A stretch of DNA of 64,000 nt from an uncultured Collinsella sp. (GCA_900538305.1 UPXY01000003.1:62001-126000); one strand, 5' to 3'; shown: positions 1 through 8,919, counted from the stretch's first letter. Numbers and translations: made by a program. The notes: generated from the sequence alone by a model not told the origin.

Positions 1-562
1 AGATGCTAGCCGGTGGTTCCATACCGAGTGCAAGCGGGATGTTCGCCACATGGTAGCCATGGAAGGCGAGATACATAGATAGCGGCGTCTTCGAAGTACG
101 AGAGATGCCAAGCAGCACGATATCCGCACCCGAGAGGTCATCGGCGTTCCTGCCGTCATCGTGCTCGACGAAGTACTCCATGCACTCGATGCGATGGAAG
201 TAGCTGTCGTCCGTCTTGTGGATGACTCCCGGGATCCCCGCTGGTTCAAGACTAGTTAGCACAGAAAGCACGCCTATCGCAGGTCCCATGAGGTCGACCG
301 CAGGGATGCTCATGCGCGCGAGGAGATCGACCACCTGACCGCGCAGCGCCTCATCGACGATGGTATGGAAGACGGCAATCGGCGCCGCGGCCGCGACTTT
401 AGGCTCGAGATAGGCCTCGACCTGCTCGATGCGCTCAACCTTGGGTAAACGGGCGATAGCGACGGAGCCCTCTGGAAACTGACCGGCGGCTGCGAGCACC
501 ACATCACAGGCGGTATCGCCGAGTGAGTCGGATATAACGTGGACGCACGGATGAAGCCCCAT
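1..562 (-). CDS. ppsR: Pyruvate, phosphate dikinase regulatory protein (partial, C-terminus off window)
   Basis: DUF299-family bifunctional kinase/pyrophosphorylase. It inactivates pyruvate, phosphate dikinase (or PEP synthase) by ADP-dependent phosphorylation and reactivates it by Pi-dependent dephosphorylation in the cytoplasm. Only 187 residues of a family usually about 270 long are visible. The N-terminus HVISDSLGDTA and the P-loop GISRTSKT at residues 152-159, followed by PLSMYLA, are family signatures. The ATG at 562 is preceded by GAGAAGG about 10 nt upstream; an in-frame GTG lies three codons earlier. It follows glyQS on the same strand but a hairpin at 598-633 separates them. Its target ppdK often lies next to it and may be beyond the left edge; that cannot be seen here. 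Confidence 0.9.
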   Translation of the reverse strand, partial: MGLHPCVHVISDSLGDTACDVVLAAAGQFPEGSVAIARLPKVERIEQVEAYLEPKVAAAAPIAVFHTIVDEALRGQVVDLLARMSIPAVDLMGPAIGVLSVLTSLEPAGIPGVIHKTDDSYFHRIECMEYFVEHDDGRNADDLSGADIVLLGISRTSKTPLSMYLAFHGYHVANIPLALGMEPPASI

Positions 563-597
563 ACGCTCCACCCCTTCTCTAGGGAAAACACTAAAAC

Positions 598-633
598 GGG
601 CTCCAACGTACCACAGGTACTACGTTGGAGCCC
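598..633 (-). terminator. Rho-independent terminator after glyS
   Basis: A perfect 13-bp stem (598-610 pairing with 621-633) with a 10-nt loop, read on the minus strand and followed by a T-rich stretch (GTTTTAGTGTTTT). It lies between the glyS stop at 663 and the ppsR start at 562. It should end or attenuate the glyQS transcript. The 35 nt left before ppsR leave little room for a separate promoter, so partial readthrough is likely. Confidence 0.8.
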
Positions 634-662
634 GCCTAAAATGCCAAAACGCCTAGTTCGGG

Positions 663-2756
663 TTATTTCTTGCGTGCAAGCTCGCCGATGTTCGCAACGC
701 CGGCAAAGACGGCTTCGAAGCGGTTGAGCAGGCGCAGTCGGTTCTCGCGGAGCGCGATGTCCTCGTCCATGACCATGACGTCGTCGAAGAAGCGGTCGAT
801 GGGCGTGCGCAGTGCGGCGAGCGCAGCGATGAGCGCCGGAAAGTCCTTCTTCTCGAGCGCTCGAGCGACAGCGTCGCGCGCGGCGTCGGACGCCGAAAGC
901 AACGCGAGCTCAGACGGCCCCATAAGCGTCTCGTCAACATCCACCCCGAGCGCCGCATCTGCAAGATGGCTCGCGCGCGCATAGGCGGTTGCGAGGTTGT
1001 CGAACGATTCGGCATCGCCCTGGCGTGCGTCCTCGAGCGCGCGTGCGAGAGCGAAGTAGTCCACGGGAGCGAAAACGCTACCAGCGGAAACGGCGGCGAC
1101 GGTATCTGGCGCGAGCCCCTCGTCGCGCGCCATCTGCTCCATGCGTCCCTTGATGAAGGCGCACACGGCAGCCTTGGTGGCGTCGATATCGAACTCGATC
1201 CCCTGCTCGGCGTATGCCTCGAGCGCGGGCTGGACGAGCTCCTCGTAGCCGCAACCCAGGCGTGTACGCAGGATGTTCAGCACGCCGATGGCGCTCCTGC
1301 GCAGCGCGAAGGGATCCTTCGAGCCGGTGGGAGGTTCACCGATCGCAAACATGCCTGCGATGGTATCGAGCTTGTCGGCTACCGCGACGATGCATCCGGC
1401 GATGCCCTCGGGCAGATCGTCACCGGCGAACCGCGGGCGGTAATGGTCGCGAATCGCAGCCGCGACCTCATCGGATTCTCCGGCTGCCTTCGCGTAGTAG
1501 CCGCCCATGACGCCCTGCTGGCTCGTGAACTCGATGACCGCAGAGCTCACGAGGTCGGCTTTCGCGAAGTGTGCGGCGCGCTGCGCATCGCTCGCGGCAT
1601 GCGCCCCCACGCGCGCCTCGTGGGCGATCGCAAGGGAGAGATCCTCGATACGCTCGCTCTTCTGCAGCACGCTCCCAAGCTTCTCCTGGAATGCGACGTC
1701 GGAGAGACGGGAGCGGAACTCCTCGAGCGGAATCTTCAGGTCTTCGTCGTAGAAGAACTTCGCGTCGTAAAGTCGGGCACGCACCACGCGCTCGTTGCCG
1801 TCGATGATGCGTTCAGCGCATTCGGGGCGACCGTTCGACACCACGACGAACTCGCGCGTAAGCGCACCGTTGGCATCATAGACGGGAAAATAACGCTGGT
1901 TCGAGAGCATGGACTCGCAGATGATCTCGTGCGGCACGTTGAGGAACTCCTCATCGAACGTTCCCACGAGCACGGTCGGCCATTCGCAAAGGTTCACGAC
2001 CTCGTCGAGCACCTTCTTCGGCGTGTCGACGTGTGCGCCGCCGCGCTCGGCTTCGATGCGCGCGATGCCCTCGGAGATGACCTCACGGCGCCGCTCCTCG
2101 GTAAGCACACCCGCAGCCTCGAGCACCTGCTCATAGGCTTCAGGCGTCGCAACCACATGCTCGCCGGGGGCGAGTACGCGATGACCGCGCGTCGTGTTGC
2201 CAGAGACCACGTCCGCATAGCTCACCGGCACGACCTCATCGCCCAAGAGCGCGCAGATCCAGCGAATAGGGCGAACGAACGTCTCGTGCGTGGTACCCCA
2301 GCGCTGGCTGCGATAATTCGGCCACTCGAGGTTCTCGATGATGTCGTAGCAGAGCTTCGAGAGGAGCGGCAGCGCGGGCGCGGCGGGGATGTCCTTCTCG
2401 GCGAAGACGTACTCGCGACCATCCTCATCAATGCGGCGCACGAGCGCCTCGGCGGGAACGCCGCACTTGCGAGCGAAGCCCTCGGCAGCTTTCGTAGGGG
2501 CTCCTTCGGCGTCGAAGGCGATATTCGCCGCAGGGCCGCGCTTGACCTCATGCACCGCCTTGGTCTCGGTCGCGACCGTCGCAAGAAGCGCCAGCCGGCG
2601 CGGCGAGGATACGACACGGACGTCGCCGTAAGCAAGGCCGACGGCGTCGAGTCCGCGCGTGAGCAGACCGGGAAGCTGCCTCACCGCATTCATGAGCGGC
2701 GCCGCGGGCATCTCCTCGCTGCCGATTTCAAACAAAAAGCTTCGGGTCTCGGCCAT
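663..2756 (-). CDS. glyS: Glycine--tRNA ligase beta subunit
   Basis: Beta subunit of the bacterial alpha2beta2 glycyl-tRNA synthetase, which charges tRNA-Gly in the cytoplasm; the beta chain supplies tRNA binding. At 697 residues it has the usual family length. The N-terminus FLFEIGSEEMPAAPL is the standard beta-subunit start, and the C-terminal part resembles the family's anticodon-binding domain. The start ATG at 2756 comes directly after the glyQ stop, so the two subunits are coupled. The only downstream structure is the hairpin at 598-633. A heterotetrameric GlyRS is typical of Firmicutes, Proteobacteria and Coriobacteriia rather than of most Actinobacteria. Confidence 0.97.
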   Translation of the reverse strand: MAETRSFLFEIGSEEMPAAPLMNAVRQLPGLLTRGLDAVGLAYGDVRVVSSPRRLALLATVATETKAVHEVKRGPAANIAFDAEGAPTKAAEGFARKCGVPAEALVRRIDEDGREYVFAEKDIPAAPALPLLSKLCYDIIENLEWPNYRSQRWGTTHETFVRPIRWICALLGDEVVPVSYADVVSGNTTRGHRVLAPGEHVVATPEAYEQVLEAAGVLTEERRREVISEGIARIEAERGGAHVDTPKKVLDEVVNLCEWPTVLVGTFDEEFLNVPHEIICESMLSNQRYFPVYDANGALTREFVVVSNGRPECAERIIDGNERVVRARLYDAKFFYDEDLKIPLEEFRSRLSDVAFQEKLGSVLQKSERIEDLSLAIAHEARVGAHAASDAQRAAHFAKADLVSSAVIEFTSQQGVMGGYYAKAAGESDEVAAAIRDHYRPRFAGDDLPEGIAGCIVAVADKLDTIAGMFAIGEPPTGSKDPFALRRSAIGVLNILRTRLGCGYEELVQPALEAYAEQGIEFDIDATKAAVCAFIKGRMEQMARDEGLAPDTVAAVSAGSVFAPVDYFALARALEDARQGDAESFDNLATAYARASHLADAALGVDVDETLMGPSELALLSASDAARDAVARALEKKDFPALIAALAALRTPIDRFFDDVMVMDEDIALRENRLRLLNRFEAVFAGVANIGELARKK

Positions 2757-2758
2757 TC

Positions 2759-3673
2759 CTAGGCCACCTCCCCTTCCGTGATCTTAGCGTCTTGGGTCTC
2801 GGCGGCGAGCTTGGCAAGATACGCTTCGCAGCACGCCTTCGCAACCGTACGAACGCGCAGGATGTAGTTCGCGCGCTCCACGGCGGAAAGCGCTCCACGC
2901 GAGTCGAGCAGGTTGAATGCATGGCTGCACTTCATGACGCAGTCGTAAGCAGGTAGCGGCAGCCCCGCCTCGAGGCATGCATGGCATTCAGCCTCGTAAT
3001 CATTGAATTTTCCGCGCATCATCTCGACGTTCGCAACCTCGAAGTTGTAGGCAGAGAACTCGCGCTCGTTCTCGAGGAACACGTCGCCATAGGTCATGGG
3101 CGTGCCGTCGGGCAGGTAGCTCCACACGAGGTCATATACCGAGTCGACACCCTGGACATACATGGCGAGGCGCTCGAGACCATAGGTGATCTCGACGGGC
3201 ACGGGATCGACCTCGATGCCGCCCACCTGCTGGAAATAGGTGAACTGCGTGATTTCCATGCCGTTCAGCCACACTTCCCAGCCAAGACCCCAGGCACCGA
3301 GCGTGGGGCTCTCCCAGTCGTCCTCGACGAACCGCACATCGTGCTCCGCCGGGTCGATGCCGATCGCCTTGAGCGAGTCGAGGTAGAGCTCCTGGCAGTT
3401 TTCGGGCGATGGCTTCAACAGCACCTGGAACTGATAGTAGTGCTGCAGGCGGTTGGGGTTCTCGCCGTAACGTCCGTCGGCAGGACGGCGACAAGGCTGC
3501 GCATAGCACGTGCGCCAGGACGCAGGACCGAGCGAGCGCAGCGTCGTAGCGGTGTGGAACGTGCCTGCGCCGACCTCGGAGTCATAGGGCTGCATGATGA
3601 CGCAGCCCTGTTCGCCCCAGTAGCGCTGGAGCGTGAGAATGATGTCTTGGAATGTCTGAGTGGTGGCATCCAT
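2759..3673 (-). CDS. glyQ: Glycine--tRNA ligase alpha subunit
   Basis: Catalytic class II alpha subunit of glycyl-tRNA synthetase. It begins with [18 protein letters not shown] and contains [18 protein letters not shown] and the tyrosine/asparagine-rich [18 protein letters not shown] region, all hallmarks of GlyQ. Its 304 residues are normal for the family. It lies 2 bp upstream of glyS in the same transcript. I looked for a T-box in the 160 nt upstream (the AGGGTGGNACCGCG element) and did not find one; that space instead holds the terminator of lepB at 3761-3800. Confidence 0.97.
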   Translation of the reverse strand: MDATTQTFQDIILTLQRYWGEQGCVIMQPYDSEVGAGTFHTATTLRSLGPASWRTCYAQPCRRPADGRYGENPNRLQHYYQFQVLLKPSPENCQELYLDSLKAIGIDPAEHDVRFVEDDWESPTLGAWGLGWEVWLNGMEITQFTYFQQVGGIEVDPVPVEITYGLERLAMYVQGVDSVYDLVWSYLPDGTPMTYGDVFLENEREFSAYNFEVANVEMMRGKFNDYEAECHACLEAGLPLPAYDCVMKCSHAFNLLDSRGALSAVERANYILRVRTVAKACCEAYLAKLAAETQDAKITEGEVA

Positions 3674-3760
3674 GCCTCAAGTACCCCCTTGGTAATTTGC
3701 ATAGCCATCCCATGGTACGACGGCATCCACATAAAGCGGCTAAAAAAGTGGCAGCGCGGG

Positions 3761-3800
3761 AAAAATCCCGACCGCACTGGGCGCTACAAGCCCGGTCGGG
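3761..3800 (-). terminator. Rho-independent terminator after lepB
   Basis: On the minus strand CCCGACCG (3793-3800) pairs with CGGTCGGG (3767-3774) and is followed by ATTTTTCC. It lies just beyond the lepB stop at 3837 and before the glyQ start at 3673, so it ends the rpsP-khpA-rimM-trmD-lepB transcript and makes glyQS a separate unit. Confidence 0.8.
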
Positions 3801-3836
3801 TATCGATCACGCCTTTCAGCGTATGCCGCGAACAGC

Positions 3837-4397
3837 CTACACGAGGCCGAAGCGGTCAAGCGGCCAGTATCGAAGCACGACGACAGCAATGATGTCGTCT
3901 TCGGAAACCGCGCCGAAGTACCGAGAATCCGCTGAGTTCTCGCGGTTATCGCCCATCACCCATACCGAGCCCTCGGGCACGGTATAGGGAAAGCCAACCG
4001 AGACGCCCTCGGCTTGCGCGGCAAGCGGGTACGTCGAGCCTTCCACATACGGCTCGTCGATTGCCTGGCCGTCTACATAGACCACACCGCCAATAAGGTC
4101 GACGGTCTGCCCGCCGGTTGCGATGACGCGCTTCACGAGGATGTCGTGGTCGGCATCGCCATCGGGGTTCTTGAAGACGACGATGTCGCCGGTACTCACG
4201 CCCATGCCGAGGTTCACCGTGAGCTTCTGCGCGAACACCTGGTCGCCGATCTCGATCGTGGGCTCCATGGATCCCGTGGGAACGCGATAGGGCTCGATCA
4301 CGAACATGCGGATGAAGACGAAAAACACGAAGACAAGCGCGAACGTGACGACCCATTCTAGGATGCCGCGAAGAACCGAATGCTGGTGCGTGAGCAC
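3837..4397 (-). CDS. lepB: Signal peptidase I
   Basis: Membrane serine protease (S26) that cleaves Sec/Tat signal peptides on the outer face of the membrane. One N-terminal membrane segment covers about residues 12-33. The catalytic serine is Ser43 in VPTGSMEPT and the general-base lysine is Lys89 in ILVKRV; the box near the C-terminus with GDNRENSADSR is also present. Its 186 residues fit the short Gram-positive form. It starts with GTG, with AGGAGG 5 nt upstream, 9 nt after trmD. In many genomes rplS sits between trmD and lepB; here it does not. Confidence 0.95.
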   Translation of the reverse strand: MLTHQHSVLRGILEWVVTFALVFVFFVFIRMFVIEPYRVPTGSMEPTIEIGDQVFAQKLTVNLGMGVSTGDIVVFKNPDGDADHDILVKRVIATGGQTVDLIGGVVYVDGQAIDEPYVEGSTYPLAAQAEGVSVGFPYTVPEGSVWVMGDNRENSADSRYFGAVSEDDIIAVVVLRYWPLDRFGLV

Positions 4398-4406
4398 GAA
4401 AACCTC

Positions 4407-5183
4407 CTAACGGGGCTGAATGTCGTTGGGATGCCCAAAGCCATGATAGCGCTCAACAAGCGATAAGGCACGCTCACGCTCCGCATCGGTGAGGCCGGCG
4501 GAAGGGATGAGGTCCGGTCGCCAGCGGCATGTGCGCTCGATAGCATTTTCACGACGCCAAGCATCGACCTTGGCGTGGTCGCCCGAAAGCAGCACGTCTG
4601 GCACCTCCCTGCCCTCGAAGTCCGCAGGTCGCGTGTACTGCGCGTATTCAAGCAGCCCGCCCGATGCCCCGATGGCGAACGATTCATCGACTGAGCTCAT
4701 CTCGTCGCCTAAGGCACCCGGCAGGAGCCGTACGACGGCGTCGGTCACAACGAGAGCTGCGAGCTCGCCTCCGGTGAGCACGTAGTCGCCGAGCGAGAGG
4801 CGCTCGTCGGCGAGTTCGAAGGCTCGCTCATCGATGCCTTCGTAGCGGCCGCAAACGAAAAGGATGCGCTCCTCGTGTGAGAGGCGCTCGGCCGCTGCCT
4901 GGGTAAACGGCGCGCCACACGGGGTGAAGAAAACGACGTGCGGCTTAGATCCCGTGCCCGCGATGGCACGCACCGCCTCGAAGATAGGCGGCGCCTTCAT
5001 GAGCATACCCTGGCCTCCGCCGTAGGGCTCGTCATCGACGGTACGGTGCCGGTCATGCGTCCAATCGCGTAGATCATAAGATTGGAAATCGAAGATGCCT
5101 GCCGCCCGCGCCCGTCCCAAGATAGAAGCGGACACATAGGGCTCGAAGAGCTCGGGAAAAACTGAAAGCGTCTCTATGAGCAT
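4407..5183 (-). CDS. trmD: tRNA (guanine-N1)-methyltransferase
   Basis: SPOUT (trefoil-knot) methyltransferase that makes m1G37 in tRNAs reading CCN, CUN and CGG codons, using SAM, and so prevents +1 frameshifting. Family landmarks are the N-terminal LSVFPELFEPYVSASILGRA, the segment DDEPYGGGQGMLMK, and the knot region FVCGRYEGIDERA with GDYVLTGGELAA. Its 258 residues are slightly longer than the E. coli enzyme. The start overlaps the end of rimM by 10 nt, matching the conserved rpsP-rimM-trmD order. Confidence 0.96.
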   Translation of the reverse strand: MLIETLSVFPELFEPYVSASILGRARAAGIFDFQSYDLRDWTHDRHRTVDDEPYGGGQGMLMKAPPIFEAVRAIAGTGSKPHVVFFTPCGAPFTQAAAERLSHEERILFVCGRYEGIDERAFELADERLSLGDYVLTGGELAALVVTDAVVRLLPGALGDEMSSVDESFAIGASGGLLEYAQYTRPADFEGREVPDVLLSGDHAKVDAWRRENAIERTCRWRPDLIPSAGLTDAERERALSLVERYHGFGHPNDIQPR

Positions 5184-5758
5184 GCGCGGTACCGCCCTTC
5201 GCCGTTCTGGACGCCCGCCCCATCTGTTATGCCGTTGGGGGCTGCACCCAATGGCAGAAGGCCGTCCATGATGCGGACAGGGATATCGCCTTTTTCCGGG
5301 ATCTTTTCGACAACTTGCTCGATCACGGGGACGAGCACCTCGCCGTAAGGCCCTTCAACCTGCCAGACATCGTTCGCGGGCGTCTCGAGGATCTCCGTGA
5401 TGGTGCCGAGGTCGCCGAAGCGTTCGTCGAAAAGATGGCGTCCGATAAGCTCGATCCAGGGCGCATCGAGCGCACCGAGCTCGAGGTCGTCGCGGCGGGC
5501 GAGCACATAGCAGTCGCGCACCGCCTCCGCAGCATCAATCGAATCGATCCCGCTAAAGCGAACGCGCGCACCCTGCGGGTCTTCGGCCACCTCGAGCACT
5601 TCGCAAAAACGGTCGCGATCGAGCGCAGGCGGGGTGAGTGCTACCGTGAGCCCGGGTTCCATACAAAAAGGAAGGCCACGTACGGCACGTACGATGACCT
5701 CCCCGGTGCGCCCGTGCGGACGAACCACGCGGGCTATGTTCATATAACGGCTCGACAA
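5174..5758 (-). CDS. rimM: 16S rRNA processing protein RimM
   Basis: Ribosome maturation factor that binds the 30S head near S19 and helps 16S rRNA processing. The N-terminal RimM barrel begins IARVVRPHGRTGEV; the C-terminal PRC-barrel part contains DVWQVEGPYGEVLVPVIEQV. The frame opens at TTG (5758) with AGGG 6 nt upstream. An ATG five codons later (5743) also fits the family N-terminus but has no well-placed ribosome binding site, so I prefer TTG. The C-terminal tail after the PRC barrel is slightly extended and overlaps trmD. Confidence 0.93.
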   Translation of the reverse strand: MSSRYMNIARVVRPHGRTGEVIVRAVRGLPFCMEPGLTVALTPPALDRDRFCEVLEVAEDPQGARVRFSGIDSIDAAEAVRDCYVLARRDDLELGALDAPWIELIGRHLFDERFGDLGTITEILETPANDVWQVEGPYGEVLVPVIEQVVEKIPEKGDIPVRIMDGLLPLGAAPNGITDGAGVQNGEGRYRACS

Positions 5759-5766
5759 CGCGTACC

Positions 5767-6051
5767 CTAACCGAGGACCTCGACCTCAACGGCCGTTCCA
5801 AGACGCGCGGCGAGCGCGCGTGCAAGGGTGCGAATTGCCTTGATGGTACGCCCGTGGCGCCCGATGACCTTCGCGACATCCGGCTCGGCGACGGTGATCT
5901 CGATCACCGAGGCATCCTCACCGTCGATGACCTCGAGGCTCACGGCGTCTTCGTCATCGACGATGGAGATCACGAGGTACTCGACCAGATCGGCGATGCG
6001 ATCGGAGAGCTCGGCCTCGGTCGCGACGGGAGCCGTCTGCTCCTCGGCCAC
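5767..6051 (-). CDS. khpA: KH-domain RNA-binding protein KhpA
   Basis: Small single-KH protein (94 aa). In other Gram-positive bacteria KhpA pairs with KhpB/Jag to bind RNA and influences cell division and elongation. The KH GxxG loop is visible as GRHGRTIKAI, preceded by VAKVI. It starts with GTG, with GAGGAG a few bases upstream that overlaps the rpsP stop. It sits between rpsP and rimM, the usual position of this gene in Gram-positive genomes. The N-terminal 15 residues form an acidic lead-in absent from the shortest homologues. Confidence 0.92.
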   Translation of the reverse strand: MAEEQTAPVATEAELSDRIADLVEYLVISIVDDEDAVSLEVIDGEDASVIEITVAEPDVAKVIGRHGRTIKAIRTLARALAARLGTAVEVEVLG

Positions 6052-6056
6052 GATGC

Positions 6057-6410
6057 CTACTCCTCGGTCGACTCGGCAGCCTCGGCCTCAGCAGCCGCAG
6101 CAGCCTTCGCAGCCTCGGCCTCCTTGGCGAGCTGCTTCTTGGACTTCTTGACCTCGGTCTGAGCCTTCGGGCCCTCCTCGGCTGCCTTCATGAGCGCGGC
6201 GACAGCATCGGTGAGCTGAGCGCCCTTGGCCTGCCACTCGGCGATCTTCTCGGTGTCGAGGCTGATCGTCTTAGGAGAGGTCAGCGGGTTGTAACGGCCG
6301 ACCTCCTCGATGAAGCGACCATCGCGGGGCGAGCGCGAATCGGCGACGACGACGCGGTAGTACGGACGCTTCTTAGAGCCGTGACGAGCGAGGCGAATCT
6401 TGACTGCCAA
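6057..6410 (-). CDS. rpsP: 30S ribosomal protein S16
   Basis: Small-subunit protein needed for 16S folding. The S16 core [20 protein letters not shown] and [16 protein letters not shown] is intact. The frame stays open to 6542, but the real start is the TTG at 6410: the strong GGAGGAG lies 6 nt upstream and the conserved S16 N-terminus begins right after it. That gives 117 residues. The last 35 or so form an Ala/Glu/Lys-rich tail, common in actinobacterial S16 and probably unstructured. It is the first gene of rpsP-khpA-rimM-trmD-lepB. Confidence 0.96.
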   Translation of the reverse strand: MAVKIRLARHGSKKRPYYRVVVADSRSPRDGRFIEEVGRYNPLTSPKTISLDTEKIAEWQAKGAQLTDAVAALMKAAEEGPKAQTEVKKSKKQLAKEAEAAKAAAAAEAEAAESTEE

Positions 6411-6469
6411 TGAAAACTCCTCCAACCATGCAGCCCTCGCGGACTGCGACAACAGACAAACAGCTTGTA

Positions 6470-6498
6470 ATAATACGCCAACGAATGGAGCAGGTGAA
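6470..6498 (-). promoter_or_regulatory. Sigma-A-type promoter of the rpsP operon
   Basis: On the minus strand, TTCACC (6493-6498) and TATTAT (6470-6475) are separated by exactly 17 bp, 60 nt upstream of the rpsP TTG. A second, weaker pair (TTGTAT and TAAAAT, 16 bp apart) lies farther upstream near 6545-6570. The 193-bp space between dinB and rpsP holds nothing else I can name. Confidence 0.6.
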
Positions 6499-6603
6499 GG
6501 GGCGATGCCAAACTTCTTCGGTATATCCGCAGGCAGGTTCACATTTTACGCAAAACTCTATGAAATACAAGAGTAAGAATTTATCGCTGAGCCAGGTCGC
6601 CTC

Positions 6604-7977
6604 CTAATCACGGGGCTTGTTTTGACCGAGGTACTTATCCGGCCGCACGAGGTCGTCACCGAAGCGCGCAGCGCGGCCGAAACCGACCGAGGCAGATCCG
6701 AAACGTTCACGCACGCGATCCACGGCAACCGAAAGGTCTCTGCGGTCGCTTGCGACGGCACCGCGCTCGTCGAGGTCGCAGAATAGGTCGGTCTGCACGG
6801 AACTCGGCGCGGTAAAGCCAGAAATACCGATGCCGAGCAGTCGCACCGACATGCCCGGAGACCAGATCTTATCGAGAAGCTCGCAGGCCACGCGTACGAA
6901 GATGTTCTCGTCGTCTGTGGGATGCGGGAGGCGGCGCTGTGCGCTTCTCCCCTTACCATATGCGTAGTTCACCTTCACGGTGACGGTGTTGCCAGCAAGT
7001 CCTTTGCGGCGCAAACGACGTCCGACGGATTCACCGAGCAGCGCGAGGGCAGCTTCGATGTCGACCCGTTCCGTGAGGTCGTGGGCAAACGTGCGCTCAT
7101 TGCTCACAGATTTCACCTCGTCTGGCGCGTCGATGGCAGAAACGCTGCTCTCCTCGCACCCAGCCGCGCGCAGCCGCATCGCCTTGGCGTTCACGCCGAA
7201 GACCGACGCCAAGCGTGCTGAGGGTGCTGCGGCAAGCTGACCGAGCGTATGGATGCCGAGGCGCTTGAGCGCCTCCTCTGCGGAAGCGCCGACTCCACTC
7301 ATCGCGCGCACGGGCAATGGCTCCAGAAAGCTCGCTTCCGTACCAGGCGGCACCACCGTGAGACCGCGCGGCTTCATGCGGTCGCTCGCGATCTTTGCGA
7401 CCGTCTTGTTCGGTCCGAGACCGATCGAGCAGGTGATGCCGAGTTCGCTCACGCGCCGCTGAATGCGCCGAGCTATGTCTATGGGGTTCTCACGCGAGAA
7501 GCGACCTGGTGTGATGTCGAAGAACGCCTCGTCGATCGAGACCTGATCGACATAGGGTGTCTCGTCCGCAAGGATTGCCATGACCTTGGCGCTCATCTCA
7601 CGATACCGGTCGAAATGGCCGTGCGTCCAGATGGCGTGCGGGCACAGGCGCATCGCCTGGGCGGAGGGCATGGCGGAGTGGACGCCGAAGGGGCGCGCTT
7701 CGTAGGATGCCGTCGACACCACGCCGCGCTCTTCTGGAAGGCCACCCACGATGACGGGTTTACCGCGCCATTCAGGATGATCGAGCTGCTCTACGCTCGC
7801 GAAAAACGCATCGAGGTCCATAAGCCCGATGGCCGGCCCCCGCCAATCCCCGAACAACTCGAACACATCAAAAAGGGACGGGTTCAAAACGTTATCTTTT
7901 GCATCATTTGGGGACAGGCTCTTCACAAAGTTAGGCTCAGAGACTTCGCAATCGAACCCATGTGCTTCCGCAGTCAT
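6604..7977 (-). CDS. dinB: DNA polymerase IV (Y-family), with REP-derived N-terminal extension
   Basis: Error-prone translesion polymerase. The palm carboxylates are Asp54 in GLMDLDAFFASVEQ and the Asp-Glu pair in VSIDEAFFDIT; the steric-gate region, helix-hairpin-helix (GVGASAEEALKRLGIHTLG) and little-finger domain follow. The open frame gives 457 residues, with about 45 residues ahead of the usual start. The ATG at 7977 has a strong GAGGAGGGG 8 nt upstream, so this long form is probably made. Residues 19-36 are encoded by a 52-bp REP-type repeat (7872-7923). Shorter starts (GTG at V38 or TTG at L41) are possible but lack a good ribosome binding site. It follows the RAYT gene by 19 bp. Confidence 0.9.
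   Translation of the reverse strand: MTAEAHGFDCEVSEPNFVKSLSPNDAKDNVLNPSLFDVFELFGDWRGPAIGLMDLDAFFASVEQLDHPEWRGKPVIVGGLPEERGVVSTASYEARPFGVHSAMPSAQAMRLCPHAIWTHGHFDRYREMSAKVMAILADETPYVDQVSIDEAFFDITPGRFSRENPIDIARRIQRRVSELGITCSIGLGPNKTVAKIASDRMKPRGLTVVPPGTEASFLEPLPVRAMSGVGASAEEALKRLGIHTLGQLAAAPSARLASVFGVNAKAMRLRAAGCEESSVSAIDAPDEVKSVSNERTFAHDLTERVDIEAALALLGESVGRRLRRKGLAGNTVTVKVNYAYGKGRSAQRRLPHPTDDENIFVRVACELLDKIWSPGMSVRLLGIGISGFTAPSSVQTDLFCDLDERGAVASDRRDLSVAVDRVRERFGSASVGFGRAARFGDDLVRPDKYLGQNKPRD
7872..7923. repeat. REP-type repeat, copy 1 (inside dinB 5' end)
   Basis: A 52-nt sequence whose reverse complement recurs at 8920-8971 with 49 of 52 bases the same. Features are GGGACGGGTTC at one end and GGGGACAGGCTC at the other. 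The two copies are inverted and bracket the RAYT gene. This copy lies inside the dinB reading frame and is translated as residues 19-36 if dinB starts at 7977. Confidence 0.85.
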
Positions 7978-7996
7978 GCAAGCATCCCCTCCTCGC

Positions 7997-8785
7997 TCAT
8001 TCCGATATGCCGTCGCGACGTGTCACACCGCTCGTCGCACGTGCAATCACCGAGCGCCCCACCCCGGTTACCCGTTCGATCTGCTTGACCGTGAGCCCCG
8101 TTGACCGAAGACGGCGCAACCCCTCGTTCCGGCGGGCAACGGCAAGCCCTTTAAGATCCGCGGGATCGTCTCCCCCAAGCGCCGCTCGTGCGGCGACGAG
8201 CGCATCCTCATCGGCCACGCGTCCGTTCGAGCGCTCCACATAGCCCTCGAACCGCCTCTCCGCGCACAGCGCCTGGAAACCCCCGTATTCGTCCATGAGC
8301 TCACGGATCGAATGCGCACGGCACAGCTCAACCGCGCCCACGGTGCCCGCGCACTCATGGAAGCTGCTCCACCGATACGAATCCGCCCGCGCTATGCCCG
8401 CGCGCTCGGGGTTTTCATGGATGTAGCGAACGACGCAGAGCAACTGGCGATCGGTCTCGATGGGGATGCTCTTGAACCGGCCCTGGAACACCGCGCCGAC
8501 GTGCCCCGTGCGCGCGTTGAAGCGAAGCGCATACGCGGTCTCGAGCGCATGCATGGCCTGTGATAGCTGTTGCTGGGGGTCTTCTACCAAAAGATGCACG
8601 TGGTTGCTCATGAGGCACCAAGCACCAAGCGCGACTCGAGCATCTTCGAAGTGCTCGGCCATAAGGCTGCAGAACCGCTCGCGGTCCCCGTCGTTTTCGA
8701 ATAGCAACTGCCGCCCGTTACCGCGCGCGATAACGTGGTACCAACCTGATCGCGATAGCTGACGAGCCTTTCGCGGCATATCCAT
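7997..8785 (-). CDS. REP-associated tyrosine transposase (RAYT, Y1/IS200-like)
   Basis: HUH/Y1 single-strand nuclease, 262 aa from ATG at 8785 (a second ATG two codons on is equally possible; AGGGA lies just upstream). The metal-binding HUH motif is His62-Val-His64 in LMSNHVHLLVE, and the likely nucleophile is Tyr121 in VVRYIHENPERAG, the RAYT signature. The opening ARQLSRSGWYHVIARGNG is also typical of the family. After the catalytic domain (about 1-150), a C-terminal segment near 220-250 (LTVKQIERVTGVGRSVIARA) looks like a helix-turn-helix. RAYTs nick REP hairpins; unlike IS elements they are usually single-copy and inherited vertically. The frame appears intact. Confidence 0.88.
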   Translation of the reverse strand: MDMPRKARQLSRSGWYHVIARGNGRQLLFENDGDRERFCSLMAEHFEDARVALGAWCLMSNHVHLLVEDPQQQLSQAMHALETAYALRFNARTGHVGAVFQGRFKSIPIETDRQLLCVVRYIHENPERAGIARADSYRWSSFHECAGTVGAVELCRAHSIRELMDEYGGFQALCAERRFEGYVERSNGRVADEDALVAARAALGGDDPADLKGLAVARRNEGLRRLRSTGLTVKQIERVTGVGRSVIARATSGVTRRDGISE

Positions 8786-8919
8786 CGCCGTCCCTTCCCT
8801 CGCCCTGTTCCCTGGATGACAGCGAGTCCCGGCGCGTTGGCCCCGGGACTCAATTCTAGCGATAGGTGCGGACAAAAGCGACGACGGCAGCGAGACGCCC
8901 TGCATCGTTGCAATCTGAA

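Noticed and set aside
966..2762. Long plus-strand open frame (598 aa) opposite glyS
   Set aside because: High-GC antisense shadow: its composition is Arg/His/Glu-rich with no domain, and glyS is certain. The same applies to plus-strand frames at 10177-12069, 27513-29297, 42278-44563, 48762-50891 and 58007-59671, and to the minus-strand frame 29681-30880 opposite aroF.
3674..3836. T-box riboswitch ahead of glyQS
   Set aside because: No T-box sequence or specifier stem is visible, and the space contains the lepB terminator.
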